From Bacteroidaceae bacterium (GTDB lineage: Bacteria > Bacteroidota > Bacteroidia > Bacteroidales > Bacteroidaceae): DNA of 47,861 nt. The stretch spans positions 1 through 47,861 of the forward strand of contig JAFXVU010000261.1 of assembly GCA_017534705.1 (NCBI GenBank). Reading direction: 5' to 3'. This document shows positions 1 to 8,183 of this stretch, piece after piece. The stretch's first letter is position 1, and every line of letters begins with the position of its first letter. The notes below the pieces were generated by a model. It had not been told where the DNA came from, did not search any database, and was given only the letters and a program-made list of their open reading frames with translations. The translations under genes and the position numbers were made by a program.

Positions 1-444
1 GGTGATACCGATGACATCAAGAAGGAGTACGAGATTCTCCTTAATGAACTGGCTACGTTCAATCCTGAATTGCTCGACAAGGGACGGGTTCTGGCCATCA
101 CCAAGTGTGATTTGCTCGACCAGGAACTCATTGAGATGCTCAAGGAAACATTGCCTCAGGGATTGCCTGTCGTGTTCATCTCATCGGTTACCGGATTCGG
201 GCTCGATCAACTCAAGGACGTGCTATGGCGTGAACTGAATAGCGAGAGCAACAAACTGGCAGCCATCAACACCACAGACTCTATTGTACACAGACGCAAG
301 GAGGTGGGACGACTTCAGCACGAACTCGAGGATGAGGGCGAAGATGGTGACTTCGAATTCATCGACGAAGACGACATCGAGGATTTGGAAGACGTGGAGT
401 ACTATGACCTGGAGGAAGAGGAGGAAGAAGAAAACAATAACTAG
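1..444 (+). CDS. obgE: GTPase ObgE/CgtA, C-terminal part (5' end outside window)
   Basis: The reading frame is open from base 1, so the gene begins before the window. The visible 147 residues carry the G4 guanine-specificity motif TKCD (bases 100-111) and a G5-like ISSVTG (about 178-195), the end of an Obg-type G domain. After a short basic stretch the protein finishes in a run of Asp and Glu, the acidic tail common in Obg proteins. Obg is a ribosome-associated GTPase involved in 50S maturation and stress control (family knowledge). The glycine-rich Obg fold and the G1-G3 motifs would lie upstream and cannot be checked. The stop codon TAG overlaps the possible GTG start of the next gene by one base, which suggests translational coupling. 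Another GTPase of the same class is possible, but the acidic tail and the pgeF neighbour favour Obg. Confidence 0.85.
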   Translation, partial: GDTDDIKKEYEILLNELATFNPELLDKGRVLAITKCDLLDQELIEMLKETLPQGLPVVFISSVTGFGLDQLKDVLWRELNSESNKLAAINTTDSIVHRRKEVGRLQHELEDEGEDGDFEFIDEDDIEDLEDVEYYDLEEEEEEENNN

Positions 445-1256
445 TGATATTTATGGACAATCCTATACTGCTCAACTACAGCACACACGAGGAAATCGTG
501 GCTTTCAGCTCCACAAGAAGAGGTGGATGCAGTAAAGGTAAATACGCCACATTCAACGTCAACGCCTATTGTGGCGATAGCGTGGATGACATGATGCAGA
601 ACAGACGGAGCCTTTGTCACAAACTCGACATCAAGGCCGACCGGTTGATTATGCCTCATCAAGTGCATGGTGTGGAGTGTAGGAATATTGATGAGTCTTT
701 CTTGGAACTCTCTGCGGAACAGAGAACATCCGCTTTGGAGGGTGTGGATGCCTTGACTACACAATTGCATGGAGTCTGTATCGGTGTTTCCACGGCCGAC
801 TGCATACCAATCCTGTTTTACGACCCTGAGAACCACGCTGTGGCTGCAGTGCATGCAGGATGGCGGGGAACCCAGAAGAAAATAGTGGTTCGTACGCTTG
901 AATTCATGACCAGGCAGTATGGTACAGACCCTCGCACCTTGAAGGCATTGATTGGACCGGGAATCAGCATGGACTGTTTTGAGGTGGGGCAGGAGGTGTA
1001 CGACGCTTTCGCCGACGCGCAGTTCCCTATGGACTCCATTGCCCGTCGTTATATGGACAGTCAGGCTAGCGATATGACCAAGTGGCACATCAATCTCTGG
1101 GAAGCCAATAGAATCTTGCTCATGGCTCATGGGGTGGAAGAAGAAAACATTCAAGTGGTGGGTATCTGCACCTATCAAAATGACGACCTCTTCTTCTCGG
1201 CAAGAAAAATGGGCGTCGACTCAGGGCGTATGCTCACCGCCATTATGATCAAATGA
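444..1256 (+). CDS. pgeF: Peptidoglycan editing factor PgeF (YfiH/laccase-domain family)
   Basis: A 270-residue protein of the usual length for the YfiH/DUF152 cysteine-rich polyphenol-oxidase family. The three conserved metal or active-site residues can be picked out: His75 in QVHGVE, Cys120 in STADC and His137 in VHAGWRG; GPGI follows around residue 172. E. coli YfiH (PgeF) corrects misincorporated residues in peptidoglycan precursors, and relatives have purine-nucleoside or laccase-like activity (family knowledge). Which activity applies here cannot be decided from sequence. The frame can start at GTG 444, overlapping the obgE stop, or at ATG 453, three codons later. ATG 453 is equally plausible because no clear ribosome-binding site decides. 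It lies in one strand-consistent cluster with obgE and the AICAR formyltransferase. Confidence 0.88.
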   Translation: MIFMDNPILLNYSTHEEIVAFSSTRRGGCSKGKYATFNVNAYCGDSVDDMMQNRRSLCHKLDIKADRLIMPHQVHGVECRNIDESFLELSAEQRTSALEGVDALTTQLHGVCIGVSTADCIPILFYDPENHAVAAVHAGWRGTQKKIVVRTLEFMTRQYGTDPRTLKALIGPGISMDCFEVGQEVYDAFADAQFPMDSIARRYMDSQASDMTKWHINLWEANRILLMAHGVEEENIQVVGICTYQNDDLFFSARKMGVDSGRMLTAIMIK

Positions 1257-1309
1257 AACTTTAGCCATCCCCACTAAACCATTAATACCCATTAACCAAA
1301 AAGAATAAA

Positions 1310-2491
1310 ATGAAAGAATTAGAATTGAAGTACGGATGCAATCCGAACCAGAAGCCTTCACGTATTTACATGGAAGAAGGCGAACTGCCTATCGAGGTGT
1401 TGAACGGAAGGCCTGGATATATCAATTTCCTTGATGCATTCAATAGCTGGCAACTTGTAAGGGAACTCAAAGCCGCGACTGGACTGCCTGCAGCAGCCTC
1501 TTTCAAACATGTCAGTCCCGCAGGAGCTGCTGTGGCCATGCCACTGACCGACACACTGAAAAAAATCTACTTTGTGGACGATGTGAATATCCCTCTCTCT
1601 CCTATTGCCACCGCCTACGCTCGGGCCAGAGGAGCAGACCGTATGTCTTCATATGGAGATTTTATTGCGCTCAGCGACACGTGTGACGAAGCCGTTGCCA
1701 CACTCATCAAACGTGAGGTGTCCGATGGTGTCATAGCACCCGACTACACACCAGAGGCTCTCGCCATTCTCAGGGAAAAAAGGAAGGGAACATACAATGT
1801 CATCAAGATGGACCCTAACTACAGACCCAATCCCATTGAACGGAAGCAAGTCTTCGGAATCACTTTCGAACAGAACAGGAATGAGATTGACCTCTCTGAC
1901 AACGCGCTTTTTGACAATATCCCCACACAGAACAAGAATTTCACACCAGAAGCCATACGCGACCTTAAGATTGCACTCATCACGCTTAAATACACCCAGA
2001 GCAACTCCGTCTGCTATGTCAAGGACGGACAAGCCATCGGTATAGGTGCGGGTCAGCAGAGCCGCATCCACTGCACCCGTTTGGCTGGCAACAAAGCTGA
2101 CATCTGGTGGTTGCGCCAATGTCCAAAGGTACTCAATCTTCCCTTTAAACCAGGCATACGACGCGCTGACCGAGACAACACCATTGATGTGTATATTTCA
2201 GAAGACCACGACGATGTGTTGCGCGAGGGCACATGGCAGCAGTTCTTCACGGAGAAACCAGAGGTCTTCACCATGGAGGAGAAAAAAGCCTGGATAGCAC
2301 AGAATACAGGTGTTTGCCTGGGTAGCGATGCTTTCTTCCCCTTTGGAGACAACATTGAAAGGGCGCACAAGAGCGGAGTTCAGTATATCGCACAAGCAGG
2401 AGGAAGCGTTCGTGACGACAATGTCATCGAGACTTGCGACAAGTACAACATTGCTATGGCATTCATCGGAATACGCCTCTTCCATCATTGA
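1310..2491 (+). CDS. Phosphoribosylaminoimidazolecarboxamide (AICAR) formyltransferase, stand-alone
   Basis: The 393 residues match the AICAR transformylase half of PurH/ATIC, without the N-terminal IMP cyclohydrolase (MGS-like) domain. The catalytic Lys-His pair appears as FKHVSPAG (Lys66, His67), and the end reads GGSVRDDNVI...RLFHH, the conserved C-terminal signature of the family. The enzyme transfers a formyl group from 10-formyl-tetrahydrofolate to AICAR, the penultimate step of purine synthesis, in the cytosol. Stand-alone versions occur in Bacteroidales beside or in addition to the bifunctional PurH; from this window I cannot tell whether a full purH exists elsewhere. The gap to pgeF is 53 bases with no obvious promoter, so co-transcription is likely. 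The start is the ATG preceded by an A-rich leader. Confidence 0.9.
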   Translation: MKELELKYGCNPNQKPSRIYMEEGELPIEVLNGRPGYINFLDAFNSWQLVRELKAATGLPAAASFKHVSPAGAAVAMPLTDTLKKIYFVDDVNIPLSPIATAYARARGADRMSSYGDFIALSDTCDEAVATLIKREVSDGVIAPDYTPEALAILREKRKGTYNVIKMDPNYRPNPIERKQVFGITFEQNRNEIDLSDNALFDNIPTQNKNFTPEAIRDLKIALITLKYTQSNSVCYVKDGQAIGIGAGQQSRIHCTRLAGNKADIWWLRQCPKVLNLPFKPGIRRADRDNTIDVYISEDHDDVLREGTWQQFFTEKPEVFTMEEKKAWIAQNTGVCLGSDAFFPFGDNIERAHKSGVQYIAQAGGSVRDDNVIETCDKYNIAMAFIGIRLFHH

Positions 2492-2498
2492 TGCGCTT

Positions 2499-2693
2499 AT
2501 GACCGACGAAATCGACTACGCCATCCAGCATGGCATCACATTCAAGGGCGCGCCCAAGGAACAAAAGGAAGAGAAGTTTCACACGAAGGCTCGGAAACGT
2601 TCCTACAAAAGTGCAACGCGCAAAACAGGTGCGGCCCGGCACAAGCAGGAAATCCGCCAACGCGTGAAGAAACGCAACTCACAGAAGCATTGA
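2499..2693 (+). CDS. Small basic hypothetical protein (64 aa)
   Basis: The ATG at 2499 opens a 64-codon frame just 8 bases after the AICAR formyltransferase stop. The product starts MTDEIDYAIQHGITFKGAPK and then becomes very rich in Lys and Arg, ending KKRNSQKH. I do not recognise a family. Its composition resembles small nucleic-acid-binding or ribosome-associated proteins, but that is inference only. The frame stays open upstream inside the formyltransferase gene to 2310, where the translation looks like a shadow; the 2499 start is chosen because it sits at the gene junction. A strong terminator begins 32 bases after its stop, consistent with it being the last gene of the obgE cluster. It could still be a spurious ORF. 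Confidence 0.45.
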   Translation: MTDEIDYAIQHGITFKGAPKEQKEEKFHTKARKRSYKSATRKTGAARHKQEIRQRVKKRNSQKH

Positions 2694-2725
2694 AACGAAT
2701 GCTCGCTAAGGGTCTTTATATCAAA

Positions 2726-2766
2726 GAAATCACGACTGTTGTTGCAACAGCCGTGATTTCTTTTTA
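2726..2766 (+). terminator. Intrinsic terminator after the obgE-pgeF-formyltransferase cluster
   Basis: A long hairpin: GAAATCACG pairs with CGTGATTTC and CTGTTG with CAACAG, with one mismatch between them and a three-base loop. It is followed directly by a T-rich run (TTTTTATT). The leftward tex gene ends 43 bases beyond, so the site separates two converging transcripts. Confidence 0.85.
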
Positions 2767-2808
2767 TTCCATTACCTTTTTCCAAAAGCAATCATTATTT
2801 GTCCATCT

Positions 2809-4944
2809 TCATTTTCCTATCAGTTTCAAGCTGATTCGGTTGCGTTTGCGATCAACTTCCAGGACTCGTACCTTGACGTGTTGGTGGAGATGGACGACCT
2901 CGTTGGGGTCTTTCACGTAGCGGTCGGCTAATTGTGAGATATGGATAAGGCCGTCCTGGTGAACGCCTATATCCACAAACGCGCCGAAGTTGGTGATATT
3001 GGTCACGATACCTGGTAATTCCATGCCCTCCATTAGGTCTTCTACCGTCTTTACGTTCTCATCGAACTCAAAAACCTCCACACCCTTCCTCGGGTCACGG
3101 CCAGGTTTCTCCAACTCCTTCATGATGTCAGTGAGTGTGGGCATTCCGATACGGTCACTCACGTAGTGTTTAATATTGATGCTGTCGCGTTTGCTCTTGT
3201 CGCTAATCAACTGACTCACAGTGCAACCGGCGTCATGTGCCATCTGTTCCACCACTCTGTAACTCTCGGGATGCACAGCACTGTTGTCAAGTGGGTTTGT
3301 GGCACCTGGAATACGTAGGAATCCCGCGCATTGCTCAAAGGCCGAAGGACCTAAACGGCCTACCTTCAGCAACTCCTTGCGGCTGGTGAAGGCACCGTGC
3401 TCACGACGGTAGTCAACGATGTTTTTTGCAAGAGTTGGGCCAAGACCACTCACATAAGTCAGCAATTGTTGACTTGCGGTATTGAGGTTCACACCTACCA
3501 GGTTCACACAACTCTCCACGGTTTGGTCAAGCTTCTGTTTCAACTTTGACTGGTCCACATCATGTTGGTACTGTCCCACACCGATGCTCTTGGGGTCAAT
3601 CTTCACCAATTCAGCAAGAGGGTCCATGAGACGGCGTCCTATCGACACCGCACCGCGGACAGTCACATCATAGTCGGGAAACTCCTCGCGCGCTGTCTTA
3701 GAGGCTGAATATACAGAAGCACCGTCCTCGCTCACCATAAATGAACGGACACCGTCGCCTAAGGAAAGGCTCTTGACGAACTCGTTGGTTTCACGGCTTG
3801 CCGTACCGTTGCCAATGGCGATGGCCTCTATCTTGTATTGGTCAATCATACGCTCAATAGCTCTTTGGGCTTGGGGATTGAAACCATTCGACAAGAAAGG
3901 ATGAATGGCCTCGAAATGCAGGAGGTTGCCCTGGGCGTCCAGACACACCACTTTGCAACCAGTGCGGAAACCTGGGTCGATACCCATCACACGCTTCTGC
4001 CCCAAAGGTGCTGAAAGCAGCAACTGACGAAGGTTCTCAGCGAACACACGGATGGCCTCCTCGTCGGCTTTTTCTTTGCTCAAGTTGGCAAACTCCGTCT
4101 CAATTGAGGGCTTCAGCAGTCGTTTATAGCAATCCTCTACGGCTTCTTCTACCAGACGGCTGCACTCGCCGGAGCCTCTCACATACTGACGTTGAAGGTT
4201 GCTGATGCATTCGTCTTGGTCGGGGGAGATGCTCACACGTAAAACTCCTTCTGCTTCGCCCCTCCTCATGGCGAGCAAACGGTGGGAAGAACATCGACGC
4301 AAGGACTCACTCCAGTCGAAATAGTCAGCGTATTTCTGCGACTCCTCAAGGGACTCCTTGCCCTTCACGACTTTAGAGGTAATCACGGCCTGACGCTCGA
4401 AAGCCCTTCTCAGTCTGTTGCGGGAGTCCTCGTTCTCGCTGATGGTTTCGGCGATGATGTCTTGGGCGCCCTTCAAGGCCATGTCGATGTCCTTCACATC
4501 GCCTTTCACGTATCTGCGGGCTACATTCATGATGTCGCGTTCACGCTGGAACAGTATGGTGGTGGCCAATGGCTCCAGGCCTTGCTCACGAGCCACCTGT
4601 GCACGAGTGCGGCGTTTGGGCTTGAATGGGAGGTAGATGTCTTCCAATACGGTGGCGTCCCATGTTTCGTCGATTCGTTTCTGCAGCTCAGGAGTCATCT
4701 TACCCTGGTCGGTGATGGTCTTGAGGATGGTTTCCTTGCGCTTGGCGACTTCTTGCAGCTTGATGTATAACTCATTGATGTTGCCAATCTGCACTTCGTC
4801 CATGCTGCCAGTGTGTTCTTTCCTATATCTTGAGATGAAGGTGATGGTGGCTCCCTCGTCGAGCAACTCAAGGGTGTTGGCCACCCTTTGTTCCGCTAAT
4901 CCCAATCTGTCCGCTATCAATGCGGAGTATGTGTTGTTGTTCAT
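2809..4944 (-). CDS. tex: Tex family RNA-binding transcription accessory protein
   Basis: A 711-residue protein with the Tex layout: an N-terminal helical domain (KEHTGSMDEV near residue 43), a YqgF/RNase H-like domain (GQKRVMGIDPGFRTG around residue 325), helix-hairpin-helix segments (VGVNLNTASQQLL to RKELLKVGRLGP, about 485-535), and a C-terminal S1 RNA-binding domain (GIVTNITNFGAFVDIGVHQDG to the end). Tex proteins bind nucleic acid and modulate transcription and translation; the exact role in Bacteroidota is not settled. The length is a little short of the usual 720-780 residues but no domain is missing. The ATG at 4944 is supported by a promoter about 50 bases upstream (-7 at 5002-4995). 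It is monocistronic, converging on the obgE cluster and diverging from the arabinofuranosidase gene. Confidence 0.92.
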   Translation of the reverse strand: MNNNTYSALIADRLGLAEQRVANTLELLDEGATITFISRYRKEHTGSMDEVQIGNINELYIKLQEVAKRKETILKTITDQGKMTPELQKRIDETWDATVLEDIYLPFKPKRRTRAQVAREQGLEPLATTILFQRERDIMNVARRYVKGDVKDIDMALKGAQDIIAETISENEDSRNRLRRAFERQAVITSKVVKGKESLEESQKYADYFDWSESLRRCSSHRLLAMRRGEAEGVLRVSISPDQDECISNLQRQYVRGSGECSRLVEEAVEDCYKRLLKPSIETEFANLSKEKADEEAIRVFAENLRQLLLSAPLGQKRVMGIDPGFRTGCKVVCLDAQGNLLHFEAIHPFLSNGFNPQAQRAIERMIDQYKIEAIAIGNGTASRETNEFVKSLSLGDGVRSFMVSEDGASVYSASKTAREEFPDYDVTVRGAVSIGRRLMDPLAELVKIDPKSIGVGQYQHDVDQSKLKQKLDQTVESCVNLVGVNLNTASQQLLTYVSGLGPTLAKNIVDYRREHGAFTSRKELLKVGRLGPSAFEQCAGFLRIPGATNPLDNSAVHPESYRVVEQMAHDAGCTVSQLISDKSKRDSINIKHYVSDRIGMPTLTDIMKELEKPGRDPRKGVEVFEFDENVKTVEDLMEGMELPGIVTNITNFGAFVDIGVHQDGLIHISQLADRYVKDPNEVVHLHQHVKVRVLEVDRKRNRISLKLIGK

Positions 4945-4994
4945 GTCTCTCTTTTGTGATGTAATGAATTTGGGCTATTTTGCCATTGCAGATG

Positions 4995-5027
4995 CAAAAT
5001 TACTGCTTTTTCTCGAACAAATGCAAA
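4995..5027 (-). promoter_or_regulatory. Bacteroidota-type promoter for tex
   Basis: On the minus strand a -33 TTTG (complement of 5024-5027) lies 21 bases before a -7 TAATTTTG (complement of 4995-5002). This matches the Bacteroidota primary sigma-factor consensus TTTG / TAnnTTTG. The predicted transcript starts near 4989 and leaves a leader of about 45 bases before the tex ATG. Confidence 0.65.
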
Positions 5028-5084
5028 AAACAGAGTGATTGAAGTTCAGAAAAAGACTTTCAATGAAAAGATATTGACAGATGA

Positions 5085-5116
5085 ATTGTAGAAATAGAAA
5101 ATATTTCCTATTTTTG
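5085..5116 (+). promoter_or_regulatory. Bacteroidota-type promoter for the DUF1680 arabinofuranosidase gene
   Basis: The -7 element TATTTTTG spans 5109-5116, and a weak -33 ATTG lies at 5085-5088, 20 bases upstream. The start codon at 5148 follows after roughly 25 transcribed bases. The tex promoter lies back to back about 60 bases away. Confidence 0.6.
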
Positions 5117-5147
5117 CATTGCAAAAAACTAACATCAACTTAACGAC

Positions 5148-8100
5148 ATGACCCAAAAGACAATTCCCTTCCAGTTAGGACGCATTGTCCTTGCTTTTCT
5201 TATGACATTCTGTTTCACGTTGCCACAGTTCGCTCACAAAGCGAATGAAGGCGTTGTCAGACCATTAGTGACCGATGCCAATCCTACACGCACGATTGCT
5301 AAAGTGCAGACAGTCAACGTGAATGCTCCAGTAGGCACAGCGCCAAGACTGCCTTACCAACTATGGGTGACTTATAGCGACGGTAAGAGCGAATACCGAC
5401 AAGTGCGTTGGACCAATTCTTCGTTGCGTGTGGAACAAGCCCAGGCCGATGCCGCACAGAACCCCGTTGGCACAACCTATGAGGTAACAGGATTCATTAT
5501 CGGTGACAACACCACTACCGCTGGTTTTCCCGTGAAAGCTAAGGTCATAGTGGTGGCCAATCCCGACCCGGTACCCAACCCTGTACCAGTGGCGCGTCCT
5601 TTGCCCCTCAACAAAGTCAGCATCAACGGCCACAACCGACTGACCCACAATCGCGAACTCGATACTGATTTCCTTCTCAGTCTCGATGTGAAGCAGCAAC
5701 TGTACAATTACTATGACACATACGGTCTGAACACCGAGGGATGTCCAGTCAGCGATGGGTGGGATTCACCCACCACCAAACTCAAGGGGCATGGTGTGGG
5801 GCATTATCTTTCTGCACTCGCCATGGCGTATGCCGGATGTCAGGACCAAGTGAAAAAACGAAGGTTGCTCGACAACATCCGTCTCATGGTCAACGAGATG
5901 AGGAAATGTCAGGAACGCACTTTCGTCTATGATGAACAATTAGGGCGCTATCGTGAGGCTCGCGACCTCGCTCCAGAGGCCGAACTCCGTGAACTGAAGG
6001 GCACTTGGCAGGCTTTCAATGAATACAAGAAAGACTATGCCCACTATGGTTATGGCTACATCAACGCCATTCCCGCGCAGCACTGTGTGTTGATTGAGAT
6101 GTACCGTGCCTACAATAACGAGCAATGGGTGTGGGCACCGTATTATTCCGTTCACAAACAACTGGCTGGACTGATTGACATTGCCAACAATGTGGACGAC
6201 AAGGCTGTGGCTGAAAAGGCTTTGCTTATCGCCAAGGACATGGGACTTTGGGTGTGGAACAGAATGCACTACCGCACTTTTGTGAAAGAAGATGGCACTC
6301 AGGAGGAACGTCGTGCACGTCCAGGCAATCGTTACGAGATGTGGAACATGTACATCGCAGGCGAGGTTGGAGGAATGGCAGAGAGTCTCTCACGGCTCTC
6401 GGAGATGGTCAATGACTCAGAGGAAAAGGCACACTTGCTTGAGGCGGCCAACTGTTTCGACAGTCCTGCTTTCTTCACCCCCTTATCGCGCAACGTTGAT
6501 GCCATACGCACAAGGCATGCCAACCAGCATATCCCCATGATTACGGGTGCGCTCCGTAGTTACAGAGGCAACAAGAATCCGTATTATTACAACCTCGCCC
6601 TGAACTTCTGGAATTTCATTCAGGGTCGTTACCGCTATGCCATGGGCGGAGTAGGCAACGGGGAGATGTTCCGCCAACCCTATACCCAAATGCTCTCCAT
6701 GTGTACCAACGTCACTGGCGACGGACGGCGGAACCTTTATCCTGAACCCACCATTAATGAGACTTGTTGTGCCTACAACCTGGCAAAACTCTCCAAGGAC
6801 CTCAACTGCTACCAACCCGACAACGCCGCCTATATGGACTATTACGAGCGTGTACTCTACAACCAGATTGTGGGGTCGGTGAATCCCCATCACTATTCCA
6901 CTGTCTATCAATATGCAGTAGGCTTGAACGCTTCCAAACCTTGGGGAAACGACACACCTCAATCCACCTGCTGTGGAGGAACGGGAACGGAAAACCATGT
7001 GAAGTATCAAGAGGCCGCTTATTTTGTCGGCGACAACACCATTTGGGTGGCGCTCTATATGCCCACCACAGCTGAATGGACTGAAAAAGGCATCACCCTG
7101 CAACAGCAGTGTGAGTGGCCCGCAGAGAAAAGCACTCTACGAATCCTTAAGGGAAAGGGCGCATTCAATATGAAATTACGTGTTCCGTATTGGGCAACCG
7201 AGGGCTTTTCTGTCAAGCTTAACGGCAAGGAAGTGGCTCAAACCTACCAGCCTGGTACATACGTGGAGATACCTATGCGCAAATGGAGCAAGAAAGATGT
7301 GGTGGAGGTGGTGATGCCTTTCACTCCGCATATCGACTATGGAGCAGATAAGATGGAAATCGCAGCTACGGGAAAGAACGAGACTCGTACGGAGTTTGAA
7401 CCTCTTTGGTTAGGTTCACTGATGTATGGACCATTGGTGATGGCCACACAGAATGTGGAGAACTGGAACGACGCCACCATCGAACTCGACCCCTCGCTCA
7501 ACGGCATCACACTGAATGGAGCCAGCAACGCTGTGCCATACGAGATGTCGCGACGATTCGCCAACAATGCCGACATCAATAATCCTGACGGAGCGTTCGC
7601 CAATGTCTATACACTCAACTATGCTGGCAAGACTTTCCTCCCTGACTACTATGCAGACCGAAACATCACTCATTACTTCCGCCTTCGTTTGCCTGGCACA
7701 CCTGAGGTGGTGAATATGTTTGGTGAGGCTGGTGTGGATATCTCTGCATTGCGTGAGACGATGGTCGAGGCCAAGACACGAAGAGACGCACAGGGCAGAT
7801 GGAACGCTATGGAGGTCAAGGTGCCCGAATACGCGCCTTGGGCTAAACACGGCTTCCAGCGCATGATGGAGCAGTTGGCCTACTCACAGAGAGTCTTAGA
7901 CGACCCCGACCTCGCTTCCGACCAGGCTGCAGTCGATAAGGCTACAGCGGCGCTCAATGCCGCCATCAACACCATGAGGCCAGGAAACCTGCCTGAATTG
8001 GAGGATATGGACAACCTGCTTCCACTTGTGGAGAAAGCCAATGCGGTGAAGAATCCTTCCAAGGAACTCAAGGGAGCGATTGAATATGCGGAAATGGTGG

Positions 8101-8180
8101 TGAAGTATGTCAGCGACGGCAGCGGCACCCTCGACATGATAGAAAAGGCAGAGAAACGCCTCAAGGCAGTGCTCAAGTAG
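5148..8180 (+). CDS. Secreted beta-L-arabinofuranosidase-like glycoside hydrolase (DUF1680, GH127/GH146 type)
   Basis: A 1010-residue protein with an N-terminal signal peptide (hydrophobic LGRIVLAFLMTFCFTLP). Next comes a bacterial Ig-like domain (about 48-135), then a large alpha/alpha-barrel DUF1680 domain starting near NKVSINGHNRL. The zinc-thiolate active site typical of GH127 is visible: Glu538 and Cys540 in NETCC, and the vicinal Cys608-Cys609 in STCCGGTGTENH. The CC-GTG-ENH-KY context resembles GH146 (Bacteroides arabinan-active enzymes) more than classical GH127, where CCPPN follows; this subfamily call is from memory. Characterised members release L-arabinofuranose from plant glycans. 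The last ~100 residues form a charged helical tail whose end (GSGTLDMIEKAEKRLKAVLK) recurs in a remnant at 11105-11172. It converges with the AraC-type regulator gene, with only three bases between the stops, so local control is plausible. No T9SS tail is present. Confidence 0.88.
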   Translation: MTQKTIPFQLGRIVLAFLMTFCFTLPQFAHKANEGVVRPLVTDANPTRTIAKVQTVNVNAPVGTAPRLPYQLWVTYSDGKSEYRQVRWTNSSLRVEQAQADAAQNPVGTTYEVTGFIIGDNTTTAGFPVKAKVIVVANPDPVPNPVPVARPLPLNKVSINGHNRLTHNRELDTDFLLSLDVKQQLYNYYDTYGLNTEGCPVSDGWDSPTTKLKGHGVGHYLSALAMAYAGCQDQVKKRRLLDNIRLMVNEMRKCQERTFVYDEQLGRYREARDLAPEAELRELKGTWQAFNEYKKDYAHYGYGYINAIPAQHCVLIEMYRAYNNEQWVWAPYYSVHKQLAGLIDIANNVDDKAVAEKALLIAKDMGLWVWNRMHYRTFVKEDGTQEERRARPGNRYEMWNMYIAGEVGGMAESLSRLSEMVNDSEEKAHLLEAANCFDSPAFFTPLSRNVDAIRTRHANQHIPMITGALRSYRGNKNPYYYNLALNFWNFIQGRYRYAMGGVGNGEMFRQPYTQMLSMCTNVTGDGRRNLYPEPTINETCCAYNLAKLSKDLNCYQPDNAAYMDYYERVLYNQIVGSVNPHHYSTVYQYAVGLNASKPWGNDTPQSTCCGGTGTENHVKYQEAAYFVGDNTIWVALYMPTTAEWTEKGITLQQQCEWPAEKSTLRILKGKGAFNMKLRVPYWATEGFSVKLNGKEVAQTYQPGTYVEIPMRKWSKKDVVEVVMPFTPHIDYGADKMEIAATGKNETRTEFEPLWLGSLMYGPLVMATQNVENWNDATIELDPSLNGITLNGASNAVPYEMSRRFANNADINNPDGAFANVYTLNYAGKTFLPDYYADRNITHYFRLRLPGTPEVVNMFGEAGVDISALRETMVEAKTRRDAQGRWNAMEVKVPEYAPWAKHGFQRMMEQLAYSQRVLDDPDLASDQAAVDKATAALNAAINTMRPGNLPELEDMDNLLPLVEKANAVKNPSKELKGAIEYAEMVVKYVSDGSGTLDMIEKAEKRLKAVLK

Positions 8181-8183
8181 GTG

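Noticed and set aside
441..1178. Long minus-strand ORF opposite pgeF
   Set aside because: Antisense to a gene with all family motifs; the translation has no recognisable features.
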